From positions 62,001 to 126,000 of the forward strand of contig NZ_JAQZAK010000009.1 of NCBI RefSeq assembly GCF_028737265.1: a DNA stretch of 64,000 nt. The letters run 5' to 3'. The position numbers and the translations under genes are program-made. The DNA comes from Actinomycetospora callitridis (GTDB taxonomy: Bacteria; Actinomycetota; Actinomycetes; Mycobacteriales; Pseudonocardiaceae). Under the pieces are notes generated by a model, which saw nothing but the letters and a program-made list of their open reading frames with translations, did no database searches and was not told the origin of the DNA. Shown one piece after another: positions 36,619 to 44,080 of the stretch (positions are counted from its first letter, which is position 1; each line of letters opens with the position of its first letter).

Positions 36619-36975
36619 GTGTCAGCTTACGGAGATGCGGGACTCGGGTTGCTCGGCGACCCGATGCGTCGCGCGATCTTCGAGACGCTGGCACGCCGGC
36701 CCAGCTCGGTCGGCGACCTGGCCGAGCGGCTCCCGATCAGCCGGCCGGCCGTGTCCCAGCACCTCAAGGCGCTCAAGGACGGCGGTCTGGTCGTCTCGCA
36801 CGCCGAGGGAACGCGGCGCATCTACCGGCTCGACCCGCAGGGCGTGGCCGCGCTGCGGAGCTGGCTCGACGGCGTCTGGGAGCACGCTCTCGCCGACTTT
36901 CACAAGTTCGCCGAGCAAGCCGCCGCCGACGAGACCGCCGGCACCGACCACGCAGATCCGTCTTGCAAGGAGTAG
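36619..36975 (+). CDS. ArsR-type winged-helix regulator
   Basis: 118 residues. Winged helix DPMRRAIFETLARRPSSVGD, LAERLPISRPAVSQHLKALK and GGLVVSHAEGTRRIYRLDPQ. It has no obvious metal-binding cysteines, so it is of the non-metal ArsR group that is usually paired with an SRPBCC enzyme. GTG is preceded by a well-formed leaderless promoter. The partner SRPBCC gene begins 2 bp after its stop, so they form a two-gene operon under autoregulation. Confidence 0.92.
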   Translation: MSAYGDAGLGLLGDPMRRAIFETLARRPSSVGDLAERLPISRPAVSQHLKALKDGGLVVSHAEGTRRIYRLDPQGVAALRSWLDGVWEHALADFHKFAEQAAADETAGTDHADPSCKE

Positions 36976-36977
36976 CC

Positions 36978-37463
36978 ATGACCACACCGATCCCGGCGAT
37001 CGAGGGCAAGACCACCGTCAACGTCAGCCGTGACCGCGCCTTCGAGCTGTTCACCGGCCACTTCGGCGCGTGGTGGCCGCGGCAGTACCACATCGGGTCG
37101 TCCGAGGTCGCCGACGTGATCCTGGAGCCCCACGAGGGCGGGCGGTGGTTCGAGCGCGGGGTCGACGGCTCCGAGTGCGACTGGGGCCGGGTGCTGGCCT
37201 GGGAGCCCACGGAGCGGGTGCTGTTCACCTGGCAGATCGGCGGGGACTGGCAGTTCGACCCCGATCCCTCGCACGCCAGCGAGATCGAGGTCCGCTTCCA
37301 CGCCGACGGTCCGGAGCAGACCACGGTCGAGGTCGAGCACCGCCACTTCGAGCGCCTCGTCGGCGGCGAAGGTGTCCACGGTGCCATCGAGCACGGCGGT
37401 GGTGGCTGGGTCGCGCTGCTCGCTGCCTACGCGCAGACGGTGGCCGGGGGAGGGACGTCGTGA
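36978..37463 (+). CDS. SRPBCC/AHSA1-like domain protein
   Basis: 161 residues with the AHSA1-like SRPBCC pattern: VNVSRDRAFELFTGHFGAWW, LEPHEGGRWFERGVDGSECD, WGRVLAWEPTERVLFTWQIG and a C-terminal helix GVHGAIEHGGGGWVALLAAY. ATG follows AAGGAG at 36967-36972. It sits directly behind an ArsR regulator, a pairing repeated across Actinobacteria; these pairs may handle small hydrophobic compounds. Ligand unknown. Confidence 0.9.
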   Translation: MTTPIPAIEGKTTVNVSRDRAFELFTGHFGAWWPRQYHIGSSEVADVILEPHEGGRWFERGVDGSECDWGRVLAWEPTERVLFTWQIGGDWQFDPDPSHASEIEVRFHADGPEQTTVEVEHRHFERLVGGEGVHGAIEHGGGGWVALLAAYAQTVAGGGTS

Positions 37464-37564
37464 CGGGTGCCGACGCGACGCGCCTCGCGCACAGCGAGGG
37501 CCTGCTGCGCTGAGCCGTTCGACGTCGTGGTGCGACGAGACGTGCCCGGCCGGCCCCTGCGCGT

Positions 37565-38011
37565 CTACCAGGCCCCGGGCTCGAACTCCGCGGTCATCTC
37601 CCGCCAGGCGATGGGCTCCGCGCAGTGGCTGCAGGTCACGCGCGCCTCGGCCGGGTGTCCGCAGGCTCGGTGGATCAGGCGCACCGGCGCGACGTCGTTC
37701 TTGTACGTGTCGCCCCAGCTCATCAGCGTCACGAGGACCGGGTAGAGGTCCGCGCCCTTGCGGGTGAGGCGGTACTCGTGGCGCGCCGGGCTGTCCTGGT
37801 AGGGGACGCGGTCCAGCACGCCCTCGGCGGTGAGCAGCCGGAGCCGGTCGTTGAGGACGTTGCTGCCGATGCCCAGCTTGTCGCGGAAGTGGTCGTAGCG
37901 GCGCTCGCCGCGGAAGCACTCGCGCAGGATCATCATCGTCCAGCGCTCGCCGATCACCGACCACGTCCGGGCCACCGAGCAGTAGACGTCCTGCAGATCG
38001 TCGTGCTTCAC
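37565..38011 (-). CDS. HxlR family transcriptional regulator
   Basis: 148 residues, standard for HxlR/YodB-like regulators. The winged helix reads TWSVIGERWTMMILRECFRG, ERRYDHFRDKLGIGSNVLND, RLRLLTAEGVLDRVPYQDSP. The C-terminus has an extra Cys-rich knuckle (RACGHPAEARVTCSHCAEP) that may bind zinc or sense redox. GTG 38011 is chosen because a TACCCT -10 lies exactly 7 nt upstream; a longer frame is possible. It is divergent from a tautomerase gene, its probable target. Confidence 0.9.
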   Translation of the reverse strand: MKHDDLQDVYCSVARTWSVIGERWTMMILRECFRGERRYDHFRDKLGIGSNVLNDRLRLLTAEGVLDRVPYQDSPARHEYRLTRKGADLYPVLVTLMSWGDTYKNDVAPVRLIHRACGHPAEARVTCSHCAEPIAWREMTAEFEPGAW

Positions 38012-38018
38012 GAGCACC

Positions 38019-38094
38019 AGGGTAGGACACTTTTCGAGTCCCAGCAGGTTGCGCCCCTGCGGGACCTCTGTCACGGTCAGACTCGAATCGAGTC
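38019..38094. promoter_or_regulatory. hxlR/tautomerase divergent promoter with palindromes
   Basis: Leftward -10 TACCCT (38019-38024, minus strand) serves hxlR. A perfect 15-bp palindrome GACTCGAATCGAGTC lies at 38080-38094, 19 bp before the tautomerase GTG. A second TCGAGTC half-site is at 38035-38041, within GGACTC-N5-GTGTCC on the minus strand. These are candidate HxlR operators. Confidence 0.5.
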
Positions 38095-38112
38095 CGACCC
38101 GTGGAGGATGAC

Positions 38113-38502
38113 GTGCCCTTCTACCAGTTCACCGTGCCCACCGGCGGAGCGACGCTGGACCACAAGGCCGAGGTGGCCGCCGCGATGACCAAGGTCCACG
38201 CCGAGGTCACCGGCGCCCCGGGGACCTACGTGCAGTGCTCGTTCACCGAGGTCGCGCCCGGGAGCGTATTCGTCGCCGGCGAGGCGGTGGAGGGGCCCCG
38301 GATGGTCGGGCTGATCCGGTCCGGACGCTCGCCCGAGGTGCGCGCCAAGCTCATCAGCGGTCTCGCGGACGCCTGGTGCGCGATCACGGGCGACGCCAAG
38401 GAGGACCTCGGCATCTTCATCGTCGAGATCCCGGGCGCGAACGTGATGGAGGCCGGCGCGATCCTCCCCGAGAGCAGCGAGGACGTCGGCGCCATCCTCT
38501 GA
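38113..38502 (+). CDS. tautomerase superfamily protein
   Basis: 129 residues. GTG at 38113 (GGAGG 5 nt upstream) makes the protein start Met-Pro-Phe-Tyr, which after Met removal exposes the N-terminal proline that these enzymes use as catalytic base; the GTG at 38101 would not. The body (KAEVAAAMTKVHAEVTGAPG, LISGLADAWCAITGDAKEDL) matches 4-oxalocrotonate tautomerase-like proteins of double length. It isomerises keto-enol or halogenated acids. Likely controlled by the divergent HxlR regulator. Confidence 0.88.
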   Translation: MPFYQFTVPTGGATLDHKAEVAAAMTKVHAEVTGAPGTYVQCSFTEVAPGSVFVAGEAVEGPRMVGLIRSGRSPEVRAKLISGLADAWCAITGDAKEDLGIFIVEIPGANVMEAGAILPESSEDVGAIL

Positions 38503-38506
38503 GTCG

Positions 38507-38536
38507 TTGACAGGCAAGTCGCGACTTGCCTAATGT
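38507..38536 (+). promoter_or_regulatory. arsR promoter whose spacer is a perfect operator palindrome
   Basis: -35 TTGACA (38507-38512), an 18-bp spacer GGCAAGTCGCGACTTGCC (38513-38530) and -10 TAATGT (38531-38536), ending 7 nt before GTG 38544. The spacer is a perfect palindrome, extended by A/T to 20 bp (38512-38531). Any dimer bound here would block polymerase, a textbook autorepression layout. Confidence 0.8.
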
Positions 38537-38543
38537 TCCGGCC

Positions 38544-38834
38544 GTGGGCGACGTCTTCAAGGCCCTGGCCGACCCCACCCGGCGCACGATCCTCGACGAG
38601 CTGACCGACCGGGACGGTCAGACGCTCTTCGAGCTCTGTGGCCGCCTGACGATGAAGCACGGGCTCAGCTCGACGCGGCAGGCGATCTCGCAGCACCTCG
38701 ACGTGCTGGAGGCCGCCGGCCTCGTCGAGACCACGCGCGAGGGCCGGTACAAGTTCCACCACATCGACACCGGGCCGTTGCGGACGATCGTCGAGCGCTG
38801 GCTCGCGGGGGACAGGGGAGAGGAACCGACGTGA
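38544..38834 (+). CDS. ArsR-type repressor paired with VOC enzyme
   Basis: 96 residues. Winged helix: VFKALADPTRRTILDELTDR, GLSSTRQAISQHLDVLEAAG, LVETTREGRYKFHHIDTGPL. GTG 38544 is leaderless behind a strong promoter whose spacer is a 20-bp palindrome, so the gene is almost certainly autorepressed. Its TGA overlaps the GTG of the VOC enzyme gene by 4 bp. The effector is probably a substrate of that enzyme. Confidence 0.92.
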   Translation: MGDVFKALADPTRRTILDELTDRDGQTLFELCGRLTMKHGLSSTRQAISQHLDVLEAAGLVETTREGRYKFHHIDTGPLRTIVERWLAGDRGEEPT

Positions 38835-39223
38835 GGATCCACATCGCGAGCGTCTTCGTCGACGACCAGGAGAAGGCGCTGCGGTTCTACGTCGACGTCC
38901 TGGGCTTCACGACGAAGCACGACATCCCGCTGGGCGGCGAGGACCGCTGGCTCACCGTGGTGTCCCCGGAGGACCCCGACGGCACCGAGCTGCTGCTGGA
39001 GCCCGGTGGGCACCCGGCGGTGCAGCCCTTCAAGGACGCGCTCCTCGCCGACGGCATCCCCTTCACGCAGTTCGCGGTCGACGACGTCGAGGTCGAGTAC
39101 GACCGGCTGCGCGCGCTCGGCGTGACCTTCACCCAGGAGCCCGTCGACATGGGCCCGGTGACCACCGCCGTGCTCGACGACACCTGCGGCAACCTCATCC
39201 AGATCGTCCACCAGTCCGGCTGA
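38831..39223 (+). CDS. VOC-family (glyoxalase/bleomycin-resistance-like) enzyme
   Basis: 130 residues, one pair of beta-alpha-beta-beta-beta modules: IHIASVFVDDQEKALRFYVD, VLGFTTKHDIPLGGEDRWLT and VTTAVLDDTCGNLIQIVHQS. Likely metal ligands are His3 or His4 and the glutamate of GTELLLEPGG. Such proteins isomerise, cleave or sequester small molecules. GTG overlaps the repressor's stop, so the pair is translationally coupled. Confidence 0.92.
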   Translation: MRIHIASVFVDDQEKALRFYVDVLGFTTKHDIPLGGEDRWLTVVSPEDPDGTELLLEPGGHPAVQPFKDALLADGIPFTQFAVDDVEVEYDRLRALGVTFTQEPVDMGPVTTAVLDDTCGNLIQIVHQSG

Positions 39224-39292
39224 GTCACCAGGAGAAGTCCGCGCGAAATCCGCTCGTCCGCCCGGGCCTGTGCTGCCACCCTCGGGCGGACG

Positions 39293-39820
39293 ATGGACAT
39301 CGACTGGAACGCCGAGATCGCGGCGCAGCTGCAGACGCACTGGTCGCGCCAGCTGCGCCCTCGGCTCGACGGGCTGACGGACGCCGAGTACTTCTGGGAG
39401 CCCGTCGCCGGAGCGTGGACGGTGCGGTGGAGTCGTGACGACGCCCGGTTCGTGTGCGACGTCGTGATCCCGCCGCCCGAACCCCCGCCGGTGACGACGA
39501 TCGCCTGGCGGCTCGCCCACGTCAGTGCGCTGCTCGAGATGGGGCTCGAGAAGTTCGGTGGTCCCGCCGTCGCCTGGACCGCGGTGACCCCGCCGGCCGG
39601 GACGGCGAGCGGGGCGCTGGATCACCTGGATGACGTGTTCGGCCGGTGGATGGAGGGTCTCCGCGGCGTCGGGACCGCCGGGCTCGCGGCGCCCGCCGGA
39701 CCGCCCGGAAGCCCCCTCGAGGGGTGGACCACCGCCGCCATCGTCCTGCACACCCAGCGCGAAGTGATCCACCACGGCGCGGAGATCGCCCTGCTCCGCG
39801 ACCTGTACGGGGCCGGGTGA
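39293..39820 (+). CDS. DinB-like domain protein
   Basis: 175 residues. The four-helix DinB pattern is visible: IAAQLQTHWSRQLRPRLDGL, IAWRLAHVSALLEMGLEKFG and VLHTQREVIHHGAEIALLRD, whose histidines are the usual metal ligands. Such proteins include mycothiol- and bacillithiol-dependent transferases. ATG at 39293 has no clear ribosome site. It follows the VOC gene after 69 bp and may be expressed with it. Confidence 0.88.
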   Translation: MDIDWNAEIAAQLQTHWSRQLRPRLDGLTDAEYFWEPVAGAWTVRWSRDDARFVCDVVIPPPEPPPVTTIAWRLAHVSALLEMGLEKFGGPAVAWTAVTPPAGTASGALDHLDDVFGRWMEGLRGVGTAGLAAPAGPPGSPLEGWTTAAIVLHTQREVIHHGAEIALLRDLYGAG

Positions 39821-40083
39821 CGGCGCTCGTCGTCCGGGCCGTGTCCCTCGGTGACCGTCACACGCTGTACCAGTAAAGTAGCGGCGCCGCGGTCGAGCAG
39901 ACGGCCGCTTCGTGGATCGGGGCGCAGGCGAGGCCGGCGCTTGCCAGGTCTCTCCGCGCCGACGGTCCCCGGTACCCCGCCCGGGACGGGTCGTCGGTGC
40001 GCGCGTGAAGAGACCGGCAGTGCGGCACATCGTCCGGTTGCCGCCCCGCCTCTCGTAGCGACCGCAAAGGTGGGGACAGCACG

Positions 40084-40866
40084 GTGCACCCGGGGCAGGC
40101 CGATCAGCTCGTCGTCGCTCTGCGCAGAGCAGCCCGGACGCTTCTGGACCGACGCAGCATCCGGGATCTCCAACAGACGCTGTCGGAGATCGTCTCGGCG
40201 GCCGTGGAGACGGTGCCCGGCGCGACCGCCGGCGGCCTGTCGGTGACGGAGGACGGGATCGTCGACTCCCGCAACCCGACCAGCCGCGGCATCTCGGAGC
40301 TGGACCGGCTGCAGGGCGAGCTCCACGAGGGCCCCTGCGTCACCGCCCTCGAGTCCCCGGCCGAGGACGGCGCGGTGATCGCGGAGGACCTCGCCGGGGT
40401 CGACGCGCAGCGGTGGCCCCGGTTCGCGCCCGCGGCGGTGGCCGCGGGCTACCGCTCGATGCTCTCCACCCAGCTCACCACCAACGGGCGGATGCGGGCC
40501 GCGCTCAACCTCTACGCCGCCGAGCCGGGTGTGTTCGACTCCGAGGCGCGGCAGCTGGCGGGCCTGTTCGGTGTCCAGGCCGCGATGCTCCTGCACGGCA
40601 GCGAGCAGGCCGTCCACCTCGGCCGGGCCGTCGACAGCAGGGACGTCATCGGCCAGGCCAAGGGCGTCCTCATGGAACGCTTCGGGGTCGACGAGACCGA
40701 GGCGTTCCAGATGCTCGTGGAGTCGTCCCAGAGCACCAACCTCAAGCTCATCGACGTCGCCCGCTGGCTCATCGGCGAGGTCGCGCGACGGGGCACCCAC
40801 CGCGGGTCCGCGGATGCCGCCGGGCTCGACGCCTCGTCGGTCGGGCCGAACCCGCCCGGCAGCTAG
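40084..40866 (+). CDS. GAF-ANTAR RNA-binding antitermination regulator
   Basis: 260 residues. GAF sensor domain from about 15-165 (LRRAARTLLDRRSIRDLQQT to LAGLFGVQAAMLLHG), then ANTAR (DSRDVIGQAKGVLMERFGVD, EAFQMLVESSQSTNLKLIDV) near 180-240. ANTAR domains bind two-hairpin RNA motifs in leaders and prevent termination. GTG at 40084 follows GGTGGGG. It is an intact paralogue of the frameshifted gene at 35821. Its TAG overlaps the convergent VOC gene's TAG within CTAG. The 263-bp gap upstream (39821-40083) shows no other gene. Confidence 0.93.
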   Translation: MHPGQADQLVVALRRAARTLLDRRSIRDLQQTLSEIVSAAVETVPGATAGGLSVTEDGIVDSRNPTSRGISELDRLQGELHEGPCVTALESPAEDGAVIAEDLAGVDAQRWPRFAPAAVAAGYRSMLSTQLTTNGRMRAALNLYAAEPGVFDSEARQLAGLFGVQAAMLLHGSEQAVHLGRAVDSRDVIGQAKGVLMERFGVDETEAFQMLVESSQSTNLKLIDVARWLIGEVARRGTHRGSADAAGLDASSVGPNPPGS

Positions 40867-41498
40867 CTCTCCAGCACCACGGGGCCGTCGGGCGTCCGGA
40901 GCTCGGCGCGCAGGAGCGGCGGCCCGTCGGCGACGGTGACGCAGCCCGAGAGTCCGAGACCCGCGAGCCGGCGGCGCAGCGCGTGAGCGTCGGGTGTGGC
41001 GAGGACCAGGCGCTCGAGCCGGACGCCGGCGTCGGGCATCCCGCTGGTGGGGTGGGGCCCGTCCCAGGTGATGAGGCTCGGTACGAGTCCGCTGCCACCG
41101 CCGGGGAGCGCACCGTCGGCCGGCACCGTCAGCGTCCACGACAGCGCGTCGCGGGAGAGCCGGAGGCGTTCGCCGTGGTCGTCGGGGCCGGGCGGGAGGA
41201 CGCCGGGGCGGGCGACCCAGTGCAGCAGCCGCGGGCCGTCGGCGAGGCGCGCCCGGACGGCGGGCTCGTCGAGCCCGAACCAGCGGGGGCGATCCGGCGC
41301 GGGGGCGTCGGGGTCGACGGCGATCAGCTCGAGATAGGTGCTCCCACCCAGGGCGAGCAGGGCGTTGTGGGTGCCGAAGCCGGCGTGCCGACCGCCCGGC
41401 CCGAGCCGGACCCCGAGCTGCTCCTCGAGGGCCGGCACGCCGTGGGCGAGGTCGGTGGCGGCCACGACGAGGTGGTCGACGGCGGGTGTCGGGGGCAC
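40863..41498 (-). CDS. VOC-superfamily (glyoxalase-like, two-module) protein
   Basis: 211 residues. It opens PPTPAVDHLVVAATDLAHGV and has GGRHAGFGTHNALLALGGST, YLELIAVDPDAPAPDRPRWF as in glyoxalase-like domain 3 proteins; the C-terminal half repeats the fold in reduced form (RLERLVLATPDAHALRRRLA). Function unknown. GTG 41498 sits 7 nt after a TACCGT -10 on the minus strand, so it is probably leaderless. It is divergent from the MFS exporter. Confidence 0.85.
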   Translation of the reverse strand: MPPTPAVDHLVVAATDLAHGVPALEEQLGVRLGPGGRHAGFGTHNALLALGGSTYLELIAVDPDAPAPDRPRWFGLDEPAVRARLADGPRLLHWVARPGVLPPGPDDHGERLRLSRDALSWTLTVPADGALPGGGSGLVPSLITWDGPHPTSGMPDAGVRLERLVLATPDAHALRRRLAGLGLSGCVTVADGPPLLRAELRTPDGPVVLES

Positions 41499-41547
41499 GG
41501 GTGCGACGGTACGGCGGCCGCCCTGGTAGCATCGCAGGACTGCTCGG

Positions 41548-41577
41548 TTGTTTTCTAGGATCGAACGCTGCTAGCGT
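41548..41577 (+). promoter_or_regulatory. possible promoter of the MFS exporter gene
   Basis: TTGTTT (41548-41553), 18-bp spacer, TAGCGT (41572-41577), 30 bp before ATG 41607, with GAGGAGG as ribosome site. The -35 is a partial match. Confidence 0.4.
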
Positions 41578-41606
41578 CCTCCCCGTTCCCACCCGAGGAG
41601 GACCCG

Positions 41607-43169
41607 ATGGCCCCGCCCGCGACGACCGGACGCCGAGCGTGGATCGGGCTCGCCGTCCTGGCGCTGCCGACGCTGCTGCTCTCGCTCGACATGAGCGTGC
41701 TCTACCTGGCGCTGCCCGCCCTGTCCGCCGACCTGGGCCTCGGGCCGACCGCCCAGCTCTGGGCGATGGACGTCTACGGCTTCATGATCGCGGGCTTCCT
41801 CGTCACGATGGGCACGCTCGGCGACCGCATCGGGCGTCGCCGGCTGCTGCTCATCGGGGCGGCGGCGTTCGGTGTCGCCTCGGTGATCGCCGCGTTCTCG
41901 AACGGCCCGGCGATGCTGATCGCGACGCGGGCGCTGCTCGGGGTCGCCGGGGCCACGCTCATGCCCTCGACGCTCGGGCTGATCCGGACGATGTTCCCCG
42001 ACCCGCGGGCCCGGGGGACGGCGATCGCGATCTGGATGAGCTGCTTCATGGGCGGGATGACGATCGGTCCGCTGATCGGCGGCGTGCTGCTGGAGGCGTT
42101 CTGGTGGGGCGCGGCCTTCCTCATGGGCGTGCCGGTGATGGCGCTGCTGCTCGTCCTCGGGCCGGTACTCCTGCCCGAGTCGCGCGACACGGGCGCCGGG
42201 CGGCTCGACCTCGTCAGCGTCGCGCTCTCGCTCGGCGCCGTGCTGGCCGTCGTCCACGGGCTCAAGTCGCTGGCCGCCACGGGTCCCGAGCTCGGGGCGC
42301 TCACGTCGCTGGTGGTCGGCCTCGGGGTCGGCGCCCTGTTCGTCCGCCGTCAGCTCCGCCTCGCCGACCCGCTGCTCGACCTGCGGCTGTTCCGCCACCG
42401 CGCCCCGGCGGGCGTGCTGGGCATCGGGCTCGGGGGCGGCGTGGTCATGGCCGGCACCTTCCTGCTGCTCACGCTGTACCTCCAGCTCGTCGCGGGCCTC
42501 TCGGTGCTCACCGTCGGCCTGGTGCTCGCGCCGCTGCAGGCGGCCATGGTCGTGGCCTCGCTGCTCGCGCCGCGGCTGGCGCAGTCGATCCGCCCGGCGC
42601 GGGTGATGGCGGGCGGCCTGCTGATCGGCGCCGTCGGCCTGGCCGTCGTGGGGCTGCTCGGCGCCGGGGAGGGCGGCGGCACCCTGGTCCTGCTCGGCGG
42701 CTTCCTGCTCGCCTCGGTGGGGATCGCGCTGCCGACGGCACTGGGCACGGACCTCCTCGTCGGCTCGGTGCCCGAGGAGAAGGCCGGCTCGGCCGGCGCG
42801 CTCTCCGAGACCAGCGGCGAGCTCGGCATCGCCCTCGGCGTCGCGACGCTCGGCAGCCTGGCCACGGCGGTGTACCGCGACGACCTCGTGGTCCCGCCGG
42901 GGACGCCGGCGCCGCTCGCCGACGCCGCGCGCACGGGCATCACCGAGGCGATCGCCGCGGGCCCGACGCCCGAGCTCTTCGACGCGGTGGCGACGGCGTT
43001 CACGGCCGGCCTCGGATGGGCGGCCACCGGCGGGGCGCTCGTGTTCGCCGGCCTGGCGGGGCTCGCCCTGGTCGCGTTCCGTCAGGTGCCGGTGACCGCG
43101 GCGCCGGAGGTCGAGGGCCAGAAGCCCCAGGAGGCCCGGGAAGCCCCCGAGCTCGCGTCGGCGGCCTGA
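41607..43169 (+). CDS. DHA2-type MFS multidrug efflux transporter
   Basis: 520 residues and about 14 hydrophobic spans, the hallmark of the DHA2 family (QacA/EmrB-like). Signature loops are LDMSVLYLALPALSADLGLG (motif D1), GDRIGRRRLLLIG (motif A) and GVAGATLMPSTLGLIRTMFP (motif C region). It exports lipophilic cations or antibiotics using the proton gradient. ATG follows GAGGAGG. A MarR-type gene lies downstream on the other strand, but there is no direct promoter overlap. Confidence 0.94.
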   Translation: MAPPATTGRRAWIGLAVLALPTLLLSLDMSVLYLALPALSADLGLGPTAQLWAMDVYGFMIAGFLVTMGTLGDRIGRRRLLLIGAAAFGVASVIAAFSNGPAMLIATRALLGVAGATLMPSTLGLIRTMFPDPRARGTAIAIWMSCFMGGMTIGPLIGGVLLEAFWWGAAFLMGVPVMALLLVLGPVLLPESRDTGAGRLDLVSVALSLGAVLAVVHGLKSLAATGPELGALTSLVVGLGVGALFVRRQLRLADPLLDLRLFRHRAPAGVLGIGLGGGVVMAGTFLLLTLYLQLVAGLSVLTVGLVLAPLQAAMVVASLLAPRLAQSIRPARVMAGGLLIGAVGLAVVGLLGAGEGGGTLVLLGGFLLASVGIALPTALGTDLLVGSVPEEKAGSAGALSETSGELGIALGVATLGSLATAVYRDDLVVPPGTPAPLADAARTGITEAIAAGPTPELFDAVATAFTAGLGWAATGGALVFAGLAGLALVAFRQVPVTAAPEVEGQKPQEAREAPELASAA

Positions 43170-43194
43170 GCGGGGTGCGGTCGGAGGCGCCGCG

Positions 43195-43200
43195 TACGGT
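43195..43200 (+). promoter_or_regulatory. -10 element for leaderless small membrane protein gene
   Basis: TACGGT lies 7 nt before ATG 43208, the leaderless spacing seen repeatedly in this window. No ribosome site precedes the ATG. Confidence 0.45.
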
Positions 43201-43207
43201 GCTCCGC

Positions 43208-43432
43208 ATGCCGGGCATCACGTGGCCGCCGAACGACACCGACCGGAACCGGTTCCTGTGTCGCCTGCAGCTCGCGGTCTACGTCGCGGCCGCCCTGTAC
43301 TTCGGGGCGTTCGCGCTGGCGACCGGCGCCTTCGTGCCCTGGGCGATCTTCACGGTCGCGCTGGCCGCGGCTCTCGTGGCGGGCGCGGCGATGCTGCTGA
43401 TGAGGGCGCAGCGCCAGGGTCCGGGGCGCTGA
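43208..43432 (+). CDS. small two-span membrane protein
   Basis: 74 residues. A polar start (PGITWPPNDTDRNRFLCRLQ) precedes two hydrophobic segments, LAVYVAAALYFGAFALA and VPWAIFTVALAAALVAGAAM, and a basic tail. No family recognised. Its own -10 (TACGGT) suggests independent expression from the MFS gene 38 bp upstream. Confidence 0.65.
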   Translation: MPGITWPPNDTDRNRFLCRLQLAVYVAAALYFGAFALATGAFVPWAIFTVALAAALVAGAAMLLMRAQRQGPGR

Positions 43433-43442
43433 GCCGGACGGA

Positions 43443-43934
43443 TCAGCCCGGAGGCCCCGCGGAGGCGACGGTCTCCCATCGCCGGGACAGGGCGTCCAGG
43501 TGGACGAGGAGCTGGTCGACGTCGATGGCGTGCTCCGCCATCAGCTCCTGTTCGAGCTCGCGTGCCCGGCGGTGCACCCGGGCCAAGGCCTCCCGTCCGT
43601 CGTCGGTGAGCCCGAGCAGCTTGCGCCGCCCGTCCGCAGGCGCCTGCGTGCGCGCGATGAGTCCGCGGTCCTCGAGCCGCCGGCACACGTCCGCCATGGT
43701 GGAGCGGTCGAGCGCGACGGTGTGGGCCAGAGAGCCCTGATCGAGTTCCGGGTGGGCGTCCACCGTGACGAGCACGGAGTACTGAGGTCCGGTGAGCACC
43801 GGATCCACCCTGCGGGCCCAGGCGGCCGTGTAGGCCTGGTGGAGGCGCCGGGCGAGATAGCCCGGCGCGTGGCGTATGGCGTCAGGGGTGGCTGGGCCAC
43901 CCTCCGGAATCGTCCCGTCCCCCTCGCGTGACAT
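43443..43934 (-). CDS. MarR family transcriptional regulator
   Basis: 163 residues. The winged helix is standard: LTGPQYSVLVTVDAHPELDQ, GSLAHTVALDRSTMADVCRR, LEDRGLIARTQAPADGRRKL. It is divergent from the DinB-like pseudogene; an inverted repeat ACCGAGT-N8-ACTCGGT lies 18 bp before its ATG. It may have regulated that gene, which is now broken, as well as itself. Confidence 0.92.
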   Translation of the reverse strand: MSREGDGTIPEGGPATPDAIRHAPGYLARRLHQAYTAAWARRVDPVLTGPQYSVLVTVDAHPELDQGSLAHTVALDRSTMADVCRRLEDRGLIARTQAPADGRRKLLGLTDDGREALARVHRRARELEQELMAEHAIDVDQLLVHLDALSRRWETVASAGPPG

Positions 43935-43951
43935 TCGTCCACTCTGACACA

Positions 43952-43973
43952 ACCGAGTGACACACAACTCGGT
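43952..43973. promoter_or_regulatory. candidate MarR operator
   Basis: ACCGAGT (43952-43958) and ACTCGGT (43967-43973) form a 22-bp inverted repeat in the 146-bp gap between marR and the decayed divergent gene. Confidence 0.5.
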
Positions 43974-44080
43974 ATGACGTGCGAGGAGGGCGACGAGCGG
44001 TCGACCGATTCAGTTCACCGGACGTTCGGTCGGTTTTTCCTCCGTACGCAGAGTAGCGCCGGGTGAGAGGGTCCCATCCC

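Noticed and set aside
37460..37513. 17-codon frame (TGADATRLAHSEGLLR) overlapping the SRPBCC stop
   Set aside because: Too short and no ribosome site or homology; at best a remnant.
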